Translations under genes and position numbers: made by a program
DNA from: SABY01 sp964523795
GTDB taxonomy: Bacteria > Bacteroidota > Bacteroidia > Bacteroidales > 4484-276
Reading direction: 5' to 3'
Assembly (NCBI GenBank): GCA_964523795.1
Contig: CAZGAO010000014.1
Span: 10,064-74,063, forward strand
Length of the DNA: 64,000 nucleotides
Notes under the pieces: generated by a model
What the model was told of the DNA's origin: nothing
Databases searched by the model: none
The model's input: the letters and a program-made list of their open reading frames with translations, nothing else
Part shown: one piece after another, positions 53,113 to 61,386 of the stretch
Position numbering within the stretch: the stretch's first letter is position 1
How the letters are laid out: every line of letters starts with the position of its first letter

Positions 53113-53625
53113 ATGACAAGAAAGCGTGATTTTGTAAGAGATACTATCTCAGCCCTGATAGCCTGGTTTTACATTCCGTTCAGGAAATTTATTCCACCCG
53201 AAACATTCAGGTATGCTGCTACCGGCGGTGCCAACCTGGTGCTCGACATCGTTTTGTATTTTCTGGTTTACAATTATGTATTGGATAAACAAATCCTCAA
53301 TTTGGGCTTTGTAGCCATCAGCCCTTACATCGCCGCCTTTATTATCGTGTTTCCGATTACTTTTTTCACCGGTTTTCTGTTGGCCAAGTACATCACCTTT
53401 ACCGGTTCGCCACTGCGGGGCAAGGTGCAACTGCTGCGCTACGCCCTTTCGGTGGGGGGCTCCATCCTTTTAAACTATTTCTTGTTAAAATTCTTTGTCG
53501 AAGTCTGCCACTTTTGGCCCACCATATCCAAGATGTTTACCGCCGTTTTTGTGGTGGCCTACAGTTATTTATTCCAAAGGTATTTTACCTTTAAGACAGG
53601 AGAACTGCTGCGGAAGAAAAAATAA
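53113..53625 (+). CDS. GtrA family membrane protein
   Basis: 170 residues. After a basic N-terminus, FRYAATGGANLVLDIVLYFLVYNYV begins the four-helix GtrA (PF04138) domain, with FPITFFTGFLLAKYITFTGSP and YSYLFQRYFTFKTG at the end. GtrA proteins are thought to move lipid-linked sugars across the inner membrane or to support polysaccharide glycosylation. No glycosyltransferase gene is adjacent. It lies 80 bp after trkH. Confidence 0.88.
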   Translation: MTRKRDFVRDTISALIAWFYIPFRKFIPPETFRYAATGGANLVLDIVLYFLVYNYVLDKQILNLGFVAISPYIAAFIIVFPITFFTGFLLAKYITFTGSPLRGKVQLLRYALSVGGSILLNYFLLKFFVEVCHFWPTISKMFTAVFVVAYSYLFQRYFTFKTGELLRKKK

Positions 53626-53771
53626 AACCTTTGCGCAGGCAAAAGCCAAATTAGCATAAGATTTTTATTCGGAAATTGGGAGCGTACAAAATGCAGGAAT
53701 TTTATTTATTTTGCCGATTCGGTAAGAGTCGTTAAAGAACAGGAAAATGAAATTTAAAAGTTTGTTTTAGT

Positions 53772-53906
53772 ATGAAAATTCGCCAAATTATTGATAAGTA
53801 CGCAATAGAGCACGAGCATTTCTATCTAAGAAGTGGAAACTCATCGCCTGCCGTGCCGCCAAGTGAGCAAGCCAGGTATATAAGATCACGATTTAACCAT
53901 ATTTAA
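53772..53906 (+). CDS. Small hypothetical ORF (44 aa)
   Basis: MKIRQIIDKYAIEHEHFYLRSGN followed by a proline-containing tail and SRFNHI. No family recognised. It lies between gtrA and a strong terminator (53917-53963), 10 bp after its stop, which gives some support to a real short transcript. The rest of 53626-53771 shows nothing definite. Confidence 0.3.
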   Translation: MKIRQIIDKYAIEHEHFYLRSGNSSPAVPPSEQARYIRSRFNHI

Positions 53907-53916
53907 TTGAATTATA

Positions 53917-53963
53917 AAAAAAATCCTTTACACCATTATTTCAATTGTGTAAAGGATTTTTTT
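53917..53963. terminator. Bidirectional rho-independent terminator
   Basis: A perfect 17-bp inverted repeat (aaaaaaatcctttacac and its exact complement) around a 13-base loop, with A/T runs on both outer sides. It separates the plus-strand genes from the tmRNA gene arriving on the minus strand. Confidence 0.88.
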
Positions 53964-53964
53964 A

Positions 53965-54006
53965 TGTGGAGCTTCAGGGAGTTCCCGAATCGCTTCGCTT
54001 TCGGGA
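53965..54006 (-). repeat. Partial copy of the tmRNA 3' end followed by a hairpin
   Basis: tgtggagcttcagggagt (53965-53982) matches the tmRNA 3' end at 54081-54098 in 17 of 18 bases. It is followed by a tcccgaa/ttcggga hairpin (53983-54006). This may be a degenerate attachment-site-like duplication or chance-scale repeat capture. Confidence 0.5.
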
Positions 54007-54082
54007 TAGACTTCTCCTCCCTGCAGTGCTTTCTTCAAAAAGAATTAGTGTAGGCAGGAAAGTTCCTGATATAAAAAAAATG

Positions 54083-54476
54083 TGGAGCTGCAGGGAGTCG
54101 AACCCTGGTCCAAACAAGCAGCAATAGAGCTTTCTACATGTTTATTTTGCCATTGATTGTCGGGAGCAGGCAGAGGGCAAACACCCAACCTGAACCTTAG
54201 CTTCTTTGTTTCGCCGTGTGCCCGAAGCCTGCACACAACTAGCCCTGTTTTACGTCGCCCCGTAACCAGGCAGGAACATGGCTTGTCCGCCTGCGGAGAG
54301 TCTCGTCCAAACTCCTTGAGTGAGGATTAGGCAGTAATCTACTTTATTCGATTACGCTGCGAGAGCATAGTTTGTTTCGCCAGTTATGGCTTTAGGAATA
54401 GTTTGTAACGAGCCACATTCCCAATGCCCGACATGCTTACTGTACCCCTTCCTTGCTGTCAAAACCGGTCAGCCCC
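54083..54476 (-). ncRNA. ssrA: Transfer-messenger RNA (tmRNA, ssrA)
   Basis: Read on the minus strand the RNA begins GGGGCTGACCGGTTTTGACA and ends with a T-arm GGTTCGACTCCC and CAGCTCCA, whose CAGCTCC pairs with the 5' GGGGCTG to close the tRNA-like acceptor. The tag frame at 54381-54352 encodes GETNYALAA then TAA, a Bacteroidota-type proteolysis tag. The terminal CCA is not fully encoded (CA after the discriminator). A T8 run follows directly and can end transcription. tmRNA rescues ribosomes stalled on broken mRNAs together with SmpB. Confidence 0.97.
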
Positions 54477-54512
54477 ATGATGTAAAAGAACGTGCTTTAT
54501 TAAACGCGGATG

Positions 54513-54520
54513 CAAAAGTA
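54513..54520 (-). promoter_or_regulatory. -7 promoter element of ssrA
   Basis: TACTTTTG followed by CATCC on the minus strand. Start near 54506 leaves about 30 nt of 5' leader for removal by RNase P. The same TACTTTTGCA motif precedes tRNA-Glu at 63561. Confidence 0.7.
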
Positions 54521-54660
54521 ATATTATCATGCAAACGAGATAAGGTTTTTCTGACTTCGGAATGAGTTACCCCGTGAATTGTTTCCTGTGGTAACGCGAA
54601 CTATTGAATCATGCTTTGTGTCTAAGCAGGATTCACGGGGTGACTTAGAGCCATTTTGGA

Positions 54661-54717
54661 AAGTCAGGGTTTCACTTGATGAAAGTCAGGGCTTCACTTT
54701 AAGTGAAACCCTGACTA
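54661..54717. repeat. Dispersed hairpin gtcagggcttcactt / aagtgaaaccctgac (copy 2) with a preceding half copy
   Basis: The full palindrome at 54684-54717 abuts the hutI stop and matches 7398-7430. A half copy, aagtcagggtttcacttgatg, lies just before it (54661-54681). It may terminate hutI. The remaining 54521-54660 has no recognisable gene. Confidence 0.7.
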
Positions 54718-55974
54718 CTACTGAATCTCCCCGTTCAAAATCACCTTTTCTATTTTATTACTTCCGTAATAATAAGGCAGATAAGCTACGTTAGGAATAG
54801 GTTTGGTGATGAAGATATTGGCAATTTTGCCACGGGCAATGCTGCCCAGTTCATCGCTAAGCCCCATGGCATAAGCCGTGTTGATGGTGGTGGCGTTGAT
54901 GGCTTCTTCGGGGGTGAGGCGGTACAGGATACTGGCCATCGAGAGGATAAGCTGCATATTGCCCGAGGGCGATGATCCGGGGTTGAAGTCGCTGGCCATG
55001 GCCAGCGGCAGGCCGGCATCGATCATCTCGCGGGCAGGAGCGTAGCGCATGTTTAGAAAAAATGCCGCTCCCGGCAAAATGGTTGGCATGGTGTCGGAAT
55101 CCAACAGGGCAGCTATTTCTTTTTTCCCGGTAAACTCCAGATGATCCACCGAAAGCGCGTTGTACTTTACGCCCACCTGTATGCCTCCCGAATAATCGAG
55201 TTCGTTGGCATGGATTTTTGGCCTAAGCCCATATTTCATACCTGCATTCAAAATGCGGTCGGTATCCTGAACGGTAAAAAAACCACGGTCGCAAAACACA
55301 TCAATGTAGTCGGCCAGCTCTTCAGCAGCAACCTGGGGTATCATTTCATTAATAATCAAATCCACGTATTCATCCTGGCGGTTTTTGTACTCGGGCGGTA
55401 CGGCGTGAGCACCCAAAAAAGTGGACACGATGGTAAGGGGCGATAGTGTTTTTAGCTTTTTGATTACCCTGAGCATTTTCAGCTCGCTTTCGGTGGTGAG
55501 GCCATAACCACTTTTGATTTCTACCGCGCCGGTGCCATATTTTATTATCTCATCGAGCCTGCTTAGTGCCGATTCTACGAGTGCATCTTCGGGCATCTCC
55601 TGCATCATCCGGGCCGAGTTAAGGATGCCGCCGCCACGTTTGGCTATTTCTTCGTACGACAAGCCTTTTATTTTGTCGATGTATTCGATTTCGCGGCTGG
55701 CCGGATAAACCAGGTGGGTGTGCGAATCGCAAAACGAAGGAAAAACCATTTTTCCAGTGGCATCTATTTCGATACAATCGCAGTCGGCATCGCGCAATGC
55801 CGGCGAGCTTGCAAGGTGAGCCATCGTACCAAAATCCGCAATCTTTCCGTCTTCGATCAGCAAAAAGGCATCCCGGATGGACGGCAGTTCCGCCATAGCT
55901 TTTCCTGAAATTTTTTGCCTCGGTTCATCCTCGGTTTGTATCAGTTCTTTGATATTATTAATCAGTATTTTCAT
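54718..55974 (-). CDS. hutI: Imidazolonepropionase
   Basis: 418 residues, amidohydrolase fold. The metal-binding HTH lies in FCDSHTHLVYPASREIEY (His85, His87). Other family motifs are GTGAVEIKSGYGLTTESELKML (about 148-169), HAVPPEYKNRQDEYVD, KIHANELDYSGG, SVDHLEFTGKKE and ASDFNPGSSPSGNMQL. It hydrolyses 4-imidazolone-5-propanoate to N-formimino-L-glutamate, the third step of histidine breakdown. Other hut genes are not in this window, so it stands alone here. It fits amino-acid catabolism alongside the secreted proteases. Confidence 0.95.
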   Translation of the reverse strand: MKILINNIKELIQTEDEPRQKISGKAMAELPSIRDAFLLIEDGKIADFGTMAHLASSPALRDADCDCIEIDATGKMVFPSFCDSHTHLVYPASREIEYIDKIKGLSYEEIAKRGGGILNSARMMQEMPEDALVESALSRLDEIIKYGTGAVEIKSGYGLTTESELKMLRVIKKLKTLSPLTIVSTFLGAHAVPPEYKNRQDEYVDLIINEMIPQVAAEELADYIDVFCDRGFFTVQDTDRILNAGMKYGLRPKIHANELDYSGGIQVGVKYNALSVDHLEFTGKKEIAALLDSDTMPTILPGAAFFLNMRYAPAREMIDAGLPLAMASDFNPGSSPSGNMQLILSMASILYRLTPEEAINATTINTAYAMGLSDELGSIARGKIANIFITKPIPNVAYLPYYYGSNKIEKVILNGEIQ

Positions 55975-56004
55975 CTTTTATCCATATTTTTTAAATGATT
56001 TACA

Positions 56005-56012
56005 TAATTTTG
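56005..56012 (+). promoter_or_regulatory. -7 promoter element of the subtilisin-like protease gene
   Basis: TAATTTTG followed by CAAG; start near 56019, leaving about 73 nt before the ATG at 56092. The -33 match is weak. Confidence 0.55.
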
Positions 56013-56091
56013 CAAGTTCATACGTTTTAAATCTATCTTGATTGTCAAATTATTGAATTATTTTTTTTATCACAAACATAAAATTATCATC

Positions 56092-58773
56092 ATGCGAAAA
56101 TTTACTTCTTCTGTTTTCAACACACTGCTTATCTTTTTAATTGCTTTTCTTTTTATTAATATTCAAACCACGGCTCAAAATTATGAAAAGTATTATCAGG
56201 ATTGCAAATTGTATGTAAAGTTTAAGGATTCGTACCAGCCCGACATCAGGGTAGCTGCGGATAAAACGGTTGCGCTAAGCGATGCCGAATACTTTAGTCC
56301 TGTTATCAAGGCTTACGATGTTAAATCGATTTCGCGCCCCTTCGATTACAAAAACGATCCGAAACTAATCCGCACCTTCGAGATGACTTTGGCCAATCAC
56401 AATGATTTGGAAGCTGCCATTGCTGATCTCGAAAAAATGGCGGAGGTAGAATATGCCGAGAAAGTGCCGATGCAGTACATCGACTTTCGGCCCAACGATC
56501 CACTATACAACCTTATTTCCGGTCTTAGCAACTGGAACTGGCATTTGGATGTTATCCACGCCGAAGAAGCCTGGGATATCACGCATGGCGATCCGGAAAT
56601 AAAAGTAGCCATTGTGGATAATGCCATTTGGGCTGATCATCCTGACCTTGCCGACAAAATCGTGCTCCAATATGACGCGTATTATAATACGAATAGCTCC
56701 AACCCTCCTGATAGTGGCAATCCTGCTGAATGGTCACACGGCACGCACTGCGCCGGATTGGCTACGGCCATCACCAACAACAACATAGGCGTTGCCGGCA
56801 TTGGCTACAACACAAGCATTATTGCTGTGAAAGTTTCTAAAAATGACGAGCCTCAATATGTCCACAAAGCAAAGGAAGGCATGGCGTGGGCAATGAACAA
56901 TGGTGCTAATGTCATCAGCATGTCATACGGTGGTACAAGCTTTTCGCAAACCGAACAGAACCTTATTAATTCAGGAACTGCTGACGGGATTGTCTTTGTC
57001 GCTGCTGCCGGAAACGAAAACATTAGTACTCCGCATTATCCTTCGTGCTATGATAATGTAATATCCGTTGCCTCAACCGATGAAAACGATTCAAAATCAA
57101 ACTTTTCAAATTTCAATGATTTGGTCGATGTTTCAGCCCCAGGGGGTTCCGGATCAGCAGGTCCTGCTGGACTCCTCAGCTCAACCTGGGATTCTACTTA
57201 TTATGGTTATTACGATTATTATTCAGGTACTTCCATGGCCTGCCCGATGGTTGCAGGATTATGTACTCTGATTTTATCCCTCAATCCGGATTTGACACCC
57301 GATGAGGTAGAAGAAATTCTGAAATCGTCCTGCGATAATATCGATGCACAAAACCCGGATTACATTGGCATGTTGGGTGCCGGACGTATCAATGCCTACC
57401 AGACTGTTTTGGCCGTACCCTACGAACCCGTTCCTGAATTTATGGTAGAACTCCCCTTAATTCTTCCGGCTAGCGAAATCCAATTCGAGGATATGACCCT
57501 GGGTATTCCTACTTCCTGGAACTGGACCTTTGAAGGCGGCACACCGGCAAGCTCGACCGAGCAAAGCCCGATGGTTACTTTCAACACCGCAGGCGTATTT
57601 GATGTTACCCTTGTAGTTTCCAACGATTTTGGAACCATTACCCTTACCAAAGAAGATTTTATCACCGTAACTGCCACTCCTGCTCCCTATATCGATTTTG
57701 AGGTTGACAACACCATGGGATGCGTCATGGTTCCGATGAGCTTTACCGATCTTTCGTTGTATGAGCCTACCGCCTGGCTGTGGGAATTTGAGCCTAATAC
57801 CATCGAATTTATCGAAGGTACCAATGCTACCTCACAAAACCCGGTAGTGCAATTTAACGATCCTGGCATCTACTCCTTTTCTTTTACTGCTACCAATGCC
57901 AATGGTTCTGCAACTGGCACCTTTGAGGATTATTTTGATATTGCCGGGATGCTTTTGCCTTTTGAAACCGGTTTTGAAAACGGTGCTTCCGACTTTGCAT
58001 TGCTGGCCAACGAAAATGCCAATATTATGATCGATAACCGTGCTGCTAATGGCGGCGATTATGGGCTTCATTTTACTGGCGTAGGCAATTTGCAGGGCTG
58101 GGCCGGAGGCCCCTTTAACACCTCTCCCGAACAAGCATGGGAAGAAAACGAAGCCTTCCACTCGGTGGCCAATGTGTGCAATATTAACGCAACAGCCTAT
58201 GCTGGCATTTATCTTATACTCGACATGAAACAAACCTACAGCCTCGGGCCAACGCTTTCATGGTTCAGAGTACTTGTGAACAACGAAACGCAAATACCCG
58301 ATGTGGACGGTAATCTCAACTTCAACCCTGCCACCAATGCCGATCCCTTTGTAGAGCGCAAGTTTAACCTGGGCCCATGGGCAGGCGATTTCTTCTCGCT
58401 GCAACTCCAGGCCAGTTGCCGTCTCTACGACAAGTTCTTTGCAGAGGGCGACAATGTGTTTGTCGATAATGTGCAAATACTGGGGAGTATGGTTGGTGTG
58501 GATGAGTTGTTTGAAGTGCCCTTTGATATTGTTTCGGTTTATCCCAATCCGGCCAACGAAACCATGACCGTAAAATTCACAACCAACACGCCTTCGGAAA
58601 TTGTGGTTTCGCTAACTTCGGTAACTGGTCAAAAGGTTTACGAATCTATCCAAACTGCCACATCAGGAACTACTATGATTCCGGTAGCTGTCGGCAATCT
58701 TTCGCAGGGCATTTATGTAGTAAATGTGCAAAGCGAAAATGGTATCACTACCCAAAAAATTGTGGTTGAGTAA
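56092..58773 (+). CDS. Subtilisin-like (S8) serine protease with PKD domains and T9SS sorting domain
   Basis: 893 residues from ATG 56092 (a TTG start 54 bp upstream is less likely). The signal peptide ends QTTAQ, then an inhibitor-like propeptide extends to about 125. In the S8 domain (about 135-410) the triad is Asp176 in VAIVDNAIWADHPDL, His216 in HGTHCAGLATA and Ser381 in GTSMACPMVAGL, with oxyanion Asn308 in AAAGNE. The Asp is followed by NA instead of the usual (S/T)G. Two PKD-like domains (about 415-510 and 515-605), a jelly-roll-like segment (605-805) and a type A sorting domain (VYPNPANETMTV) follow. Secreted or surface-bound. A strong hairpin terminator follows it. Confidence 0.94.
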   Translation: MRKFTSSVFNTLLIFLIAFLFINIQTTAQNYEKYYQDCKLYVKFKDSYQPDIRVAADKTVALSDAEYFSPVIKAYDVKSISRPFDYKNDPKLIRTFEMTLANHNDLEAAIADLEKMAEVEYAEKVPMQYIDFRPNDPLYNLISGLSNWNWHLDVIHAEEAWDITHGDPEIKVAIVDNAIWADHPDLADKIVLQYDAYYNTNSSNPPDSGNPAEWSHGTHCAGLATAITNNNIGVAGIGYNTSIIAVKVSKNDEPQYVHKAKEGMAWAMNNGANVISMSYGGTSFSQTEQNLINSGTADGIVFVAAAGNENISTPHYPSCYDNVISVASTDENDSKSNFSNFNDLVDVSAPGGSGSAGPAGLLSSTWDSTYYGYYDYYSGTSMACPMVAGLCTLILSLNPDLTPDEVEEILKSSCDNIDAQNPDYIGMLGAGRINAYQTVLAVPYEPVPEFMVELPLILPASEIQFEDMTLGIPTSWNWTFEGGTPASSTEQSPMVTFNTAGVFDVTLVVSNDFGTITLTKEDFITVTATPAPYIDFEVDNTMGCVMVPMSFTDLSLYEPTAWLWEFEPNTIEFIEGTNATSQNPVVQFNDPGIYSFSFTATNANGSATGTFEDYFDIAGMLLPFETGFENGASDFALLANENANIMIDNRAANGGDYGLHFTGVGNLQGWAGGPFNTSPEQAWEENEAFHSVANVCNINATAYAGIYLILDMKQTYSLGPTLSWFRVLVNNETQIPDVDGNLNFNPATNADPFVERKFNLGPWAGDFFSLQLQASCRLYDKFFAEGDNVFVDNVQILGSMVGVDELFEVPFDIVSVYPNPANETMTVKFTTNTPSEIVVSLTSVTGQKVYESIQTATSGTTMIPVAVGNLSQGIYVVNVQSENGITTQKIVVE

Positions 58774-58880
58774 AAATAAGCCATCATGCATTTTGCGATC
58801 CTGGTTTCTTATGTGATTTTTTCTAACCGCAGAGTACGCAGAGATCGTTAATAATTTTTCTAAAGAATAATAAGATTAAG

Positions 58881-58913
58881 AAGTGGCTTCTTTCGGGAGG
58901 CCACTTTTTTTTT
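58881..58913 (+). terminator. Rho-independent terminator with UUCG tetraloop
   Basis: An 11-bp stem (aagtggcttct / ggaggccactt, two G-T pairs) closed by ttcg and followed by nine T. It ends the S8 protease transcript. A promoter-like TACTTTTA (58915-58922) follows directly for the next gene. Confidence 0.9.
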
Positions 58914-58939
58914 ATACTTTTACAGGAAATTTTATAGTT

Positions 58940-61087
58940 ATGAAAACACGCATCTTTACCCTCGTTTTTTGTGGATTCCTTCTTCCAGGGATTCTATTAG
59001 CTAACAATCTAATCTCCGAAAAGGAAGCCACCACGGTAGCTCGCAATTTTTATTACGAAAGAATAAATCAAATGGAGAAGATTAATTTGGATGAAATTTT
59101 AATTGATGAAATTAAATTGATAAGCAATGCTGATCAAGATCTTTATTATGCGATAAACCTTCACAAAGGATTTGTTTTAATTTCTGCTGCTAAAAATACC
59201 TACCCGGTTTTGGCCTATGGTTTTGACGGGAAGTTTGTACAGCCCGGTGAAACAAGCAACACTGCCGCCTGGCTGGGTCAATATGAAAGGCAAATTGCCG
59301 CTGCCATCCAAAACAAAAGTCAGGCTAGCGATGCTACAAAGGCGACTTGGGAAAAATATCTTGATCCTGATTTTTTTAAAAATAATCCTACCAATAATAT
59401 CCGCACCGTAGAACCCATGCTGGTTTCAAAATGGGATCAGGGGCTGTATTACAATGCCGCCTGTCCTGCCGACCCCGGGGGTGTGGGCGGACACTGCGTT
59501 ACCGGATGTGTGGCCACAGCACTGGGGCAACTGGTGTATTATTTCCGCTTCCCCCAGTCAGGCACAGGATACTATAGTTATGATGACCCAAACTACGGTA
59601 CCATTGCAGCAGATTTTGGAGCTGCAAATTACGATTACGAACAAATGATGAATGAACTCTCGGATCCCAATCCTGAAGTAGCCGAACTGATTTTTCATCT
59701 GGGCGTGGCTTGCGACATGGTTTATGGGCCGCAAAGCTCGGGCATGTACAATCATAAAGCAGCCTATGCTTTGAAATCATTTTTCAGATACTCGCCCGAA
59801 ACGCAATACATATATCGCGACAGCACCAATATGAATTGGGACAGTTTGATGATCGCGCATCTCGACCTTAAAATCCCGATGTATTATGCCGGCTGGTCGG
59901 TGCCCAACATCAATGGGCACGCCTTTATCGTGGACGGCTACCAGGACGAGCACTTCTACCACTTCAACTGGGGCTGGGGCGGCAGCAACGATGGCTATTT
60001 TTATACCGAAGAACTTAGCCCCGGCGGCAATAATTTCAACCTTGCACAGGAATTGATCATCCACGCCTTTCCCGATACCTTAAGTTATACCTATCCTGAT
60101 TTTTGCAGCGGAAGCAAAAACATTAGCACCATGCGCGGTACTTTTACCGATGGCAGCTACCCGGTTTACAATTATCAAAACAATGCCGATTGCCAGTGGC
60201 TGATTGATCCGCAAAATATGCAGGATTCAGTTACTAATATCACGCTTTCGTTTCAAAGATTTTGGCTCGACAGCTTATCGGATTTTATTAATGTTTACGA
60301 TGGAGAGAATACCTCGGCTCCACTGCTGGTCAGTTTGGTCGGCAACACCCTGCCTAATCCAATAAGTTCGACAGGAAACAAAATGCTGGTAACTTTCACC
60401 TCTGACAACCAAAATACAGCTCCCGGATTTTTGGCTTCTTTCGAAAGCCAGCAGCCCTCATGGTGCGCTGGGACAACTGTAAAGTTGGAGCAACAAGGGA
60501 TATTTAACGATGGCAGCCACCAGTTTTTTTACAATAACAGTTCCACGTGCATGTGGCAAATTATGCCTGTTGGAGCCAATGAAGTTACGGTATATTTTAC
60601 CAGTTTCGATATTGAGGAAGGCCAGGATCATGTAAAGATTTATGATACGCAAACCATGGACTTGCTGGCCGATTACTCGGGGTATTATCCTCCTGATGCA
60701 CCGCCACCACCGGTAAGTTCGCAGAGCGGCAAGATATTCTTCATCTTCCACAGCGATGCAAGTGGCCGTGCCCAGGGCTGGGAAGCGGGCTATTATTCCG
60801 ATTTGGTGGGTATCGACACGCCCGGGCAGGAGACCGATTTCTATATTTATCCCAATCCCGCTAAGGATATTTTGTACCTTGATTTGACTGAGAGGCATAA
60901 TGAAACGGTTCATGTTGTTCTGATAAATTCCTTAGGAAAAGTGGCTTTAGATAGGATATTTCCCAATGGTTCATCTGGCAAGCTGTCCCTCGATATTTCA
61001 ACTTTCACTAAAGGCTTATACATCCTGCGTTGCAAATCCGGCAATGAAACTTTCATGAAAAAGGTGATGATTGTAGCTTCGCAGTAA
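58940..61087 (+). CDS. C10 (streptopain-like) cysteine protease with two CUB-like domains and T9SS sorting domain
   Basis: 715 residues from ATG 58940; a GTG 57 bp upstream is rejected because it adds non-signal sequence. The signal peptide ends near LLANN. An N-terminal Spi-like propeptide (KEATTVARNFYYERI to about 150) is followed by the C10 domain with catalytic Cys190 in VTGCVATALGQLVYY and His327 in NINGHAFIVDGY, and FNWGWGGSNDGYF. Two CUB-like beta domains follow (about 390-510 and 515-625), then a type A sorting domain (IYPNPAKDILYLDL). C10 proteases have broad specificity and are made as zymogens. A paralogue with the same layout follows 299 bp later. Confidence 0.94.
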   Translation: MKTRIFTLVFCGFLLPGILLANNLISEKEATTVARNFYYERINQMEKINLDEILIDEIKLISNADQDLYYAINLHKGFVLISAAKNTYPVLAYGFDGKFVQPGETSNTAAWLGQYERQIAAAIQNKSQASDATKATWEKYLDPDFFKNNPTNNIRTVEPMLVSKWDQGLYYNAACPADPGGVGGHCVTGCVATALGQLVYYFRFPQSGTGYYSYDDPNYGTIAADFGAANYDYEQMMNELSDPNPEVAELIFHLGVACDMVYGPQSSGMYNHKAAYALKSFFRYSPETQYIYRDSTNMNWDSLMIAHLDLKIPMYYAGWSVPNINGHAFIVDGYQDEHFYHFNWGWGGSNDGYFYTEELSPGGNNFNLAQELIIHAFPDTLSYTYPDFCSGSKNISTMRGTFTDGSYPVYNYQNNADCQWLIDPQNMQDSVTNITLSFQRFWLDSLSDFINVYDGENTSAPLLVSLVGNTLPNPISSTGNKMLVTFTSDNQNTAPGFLASFESQQPSWCAGTTVKLEQQGIFNDGSHQFFYNNSSTCMWQIMPVGANEVTVYFTSFDIEEGQDHVKIYDTQTMDLLADYSGYYPPDAPPPPVSSQSGKIFFIFHSDASGRAQGWEAGYYSDLVGIDTPGQETDFYIYPNPAKDILYLDLTERHNETVHVVLINSLGKVALDRIFPNGSSGKLSLDISTFTKGLYILRCKSGNETFMKKVMIVASQ

Positions 61088-61090
61088 TTT

Positions 61091-61224
61091 ATCTTCACTT
61101 CGTTCGGATGTAATCCCGAAAATTAGAAAATTTTCAATTTTCGTAAATTTTCGAGGATGCTCGAAAAACTATGAAATCGTAGATTTCTGGTTTTTCGGCA
61201 TTTATCCTCGCTGCGCTCGGATGT
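61091..61224. repeat. Composite intergenic repeat: two cttcgttcggatgt-type copies around a dispersed hairpin
   Basis: atc(t/c)tc...ctcggatgt-like 21-mers at 61091-61111 and 61204-61224 (17 of 21 match) bracket an A/T-rich hairpin region. The hairpin includes the dispersed repeat copy at 61162-61197, whose counterpart is at 41186-41218 in the opposite orientation. This fills most of the gap between the two C10 genes. Confidence 0.65.
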
Positions 61225-61346
61225 CATTTGCGCTTCACGCGTAATTTTGGTTTCACATTAAATCATTGAAAACTAATAAATGTTAACCACAACAAATTAC
61301 AATTAATGACGTCCGAAGGGCAAATGGCCATTTATATTATTTTAAT

Positions 61347-61354
61347 TAATTTTG
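61347..61354 (+). promoter_or_regulatory. -7 promoter element of the second C10 protease gene
   Basis: TAATTTTG followed by CCGA; start near 61361, 26 nt before the ATG at 61387. It excludes the in-frame ATG at 61306. Confidence 0.6.
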
Positions 61355-61386
61355 CCGATTCATTTACTCACTTACAAAATACTATT

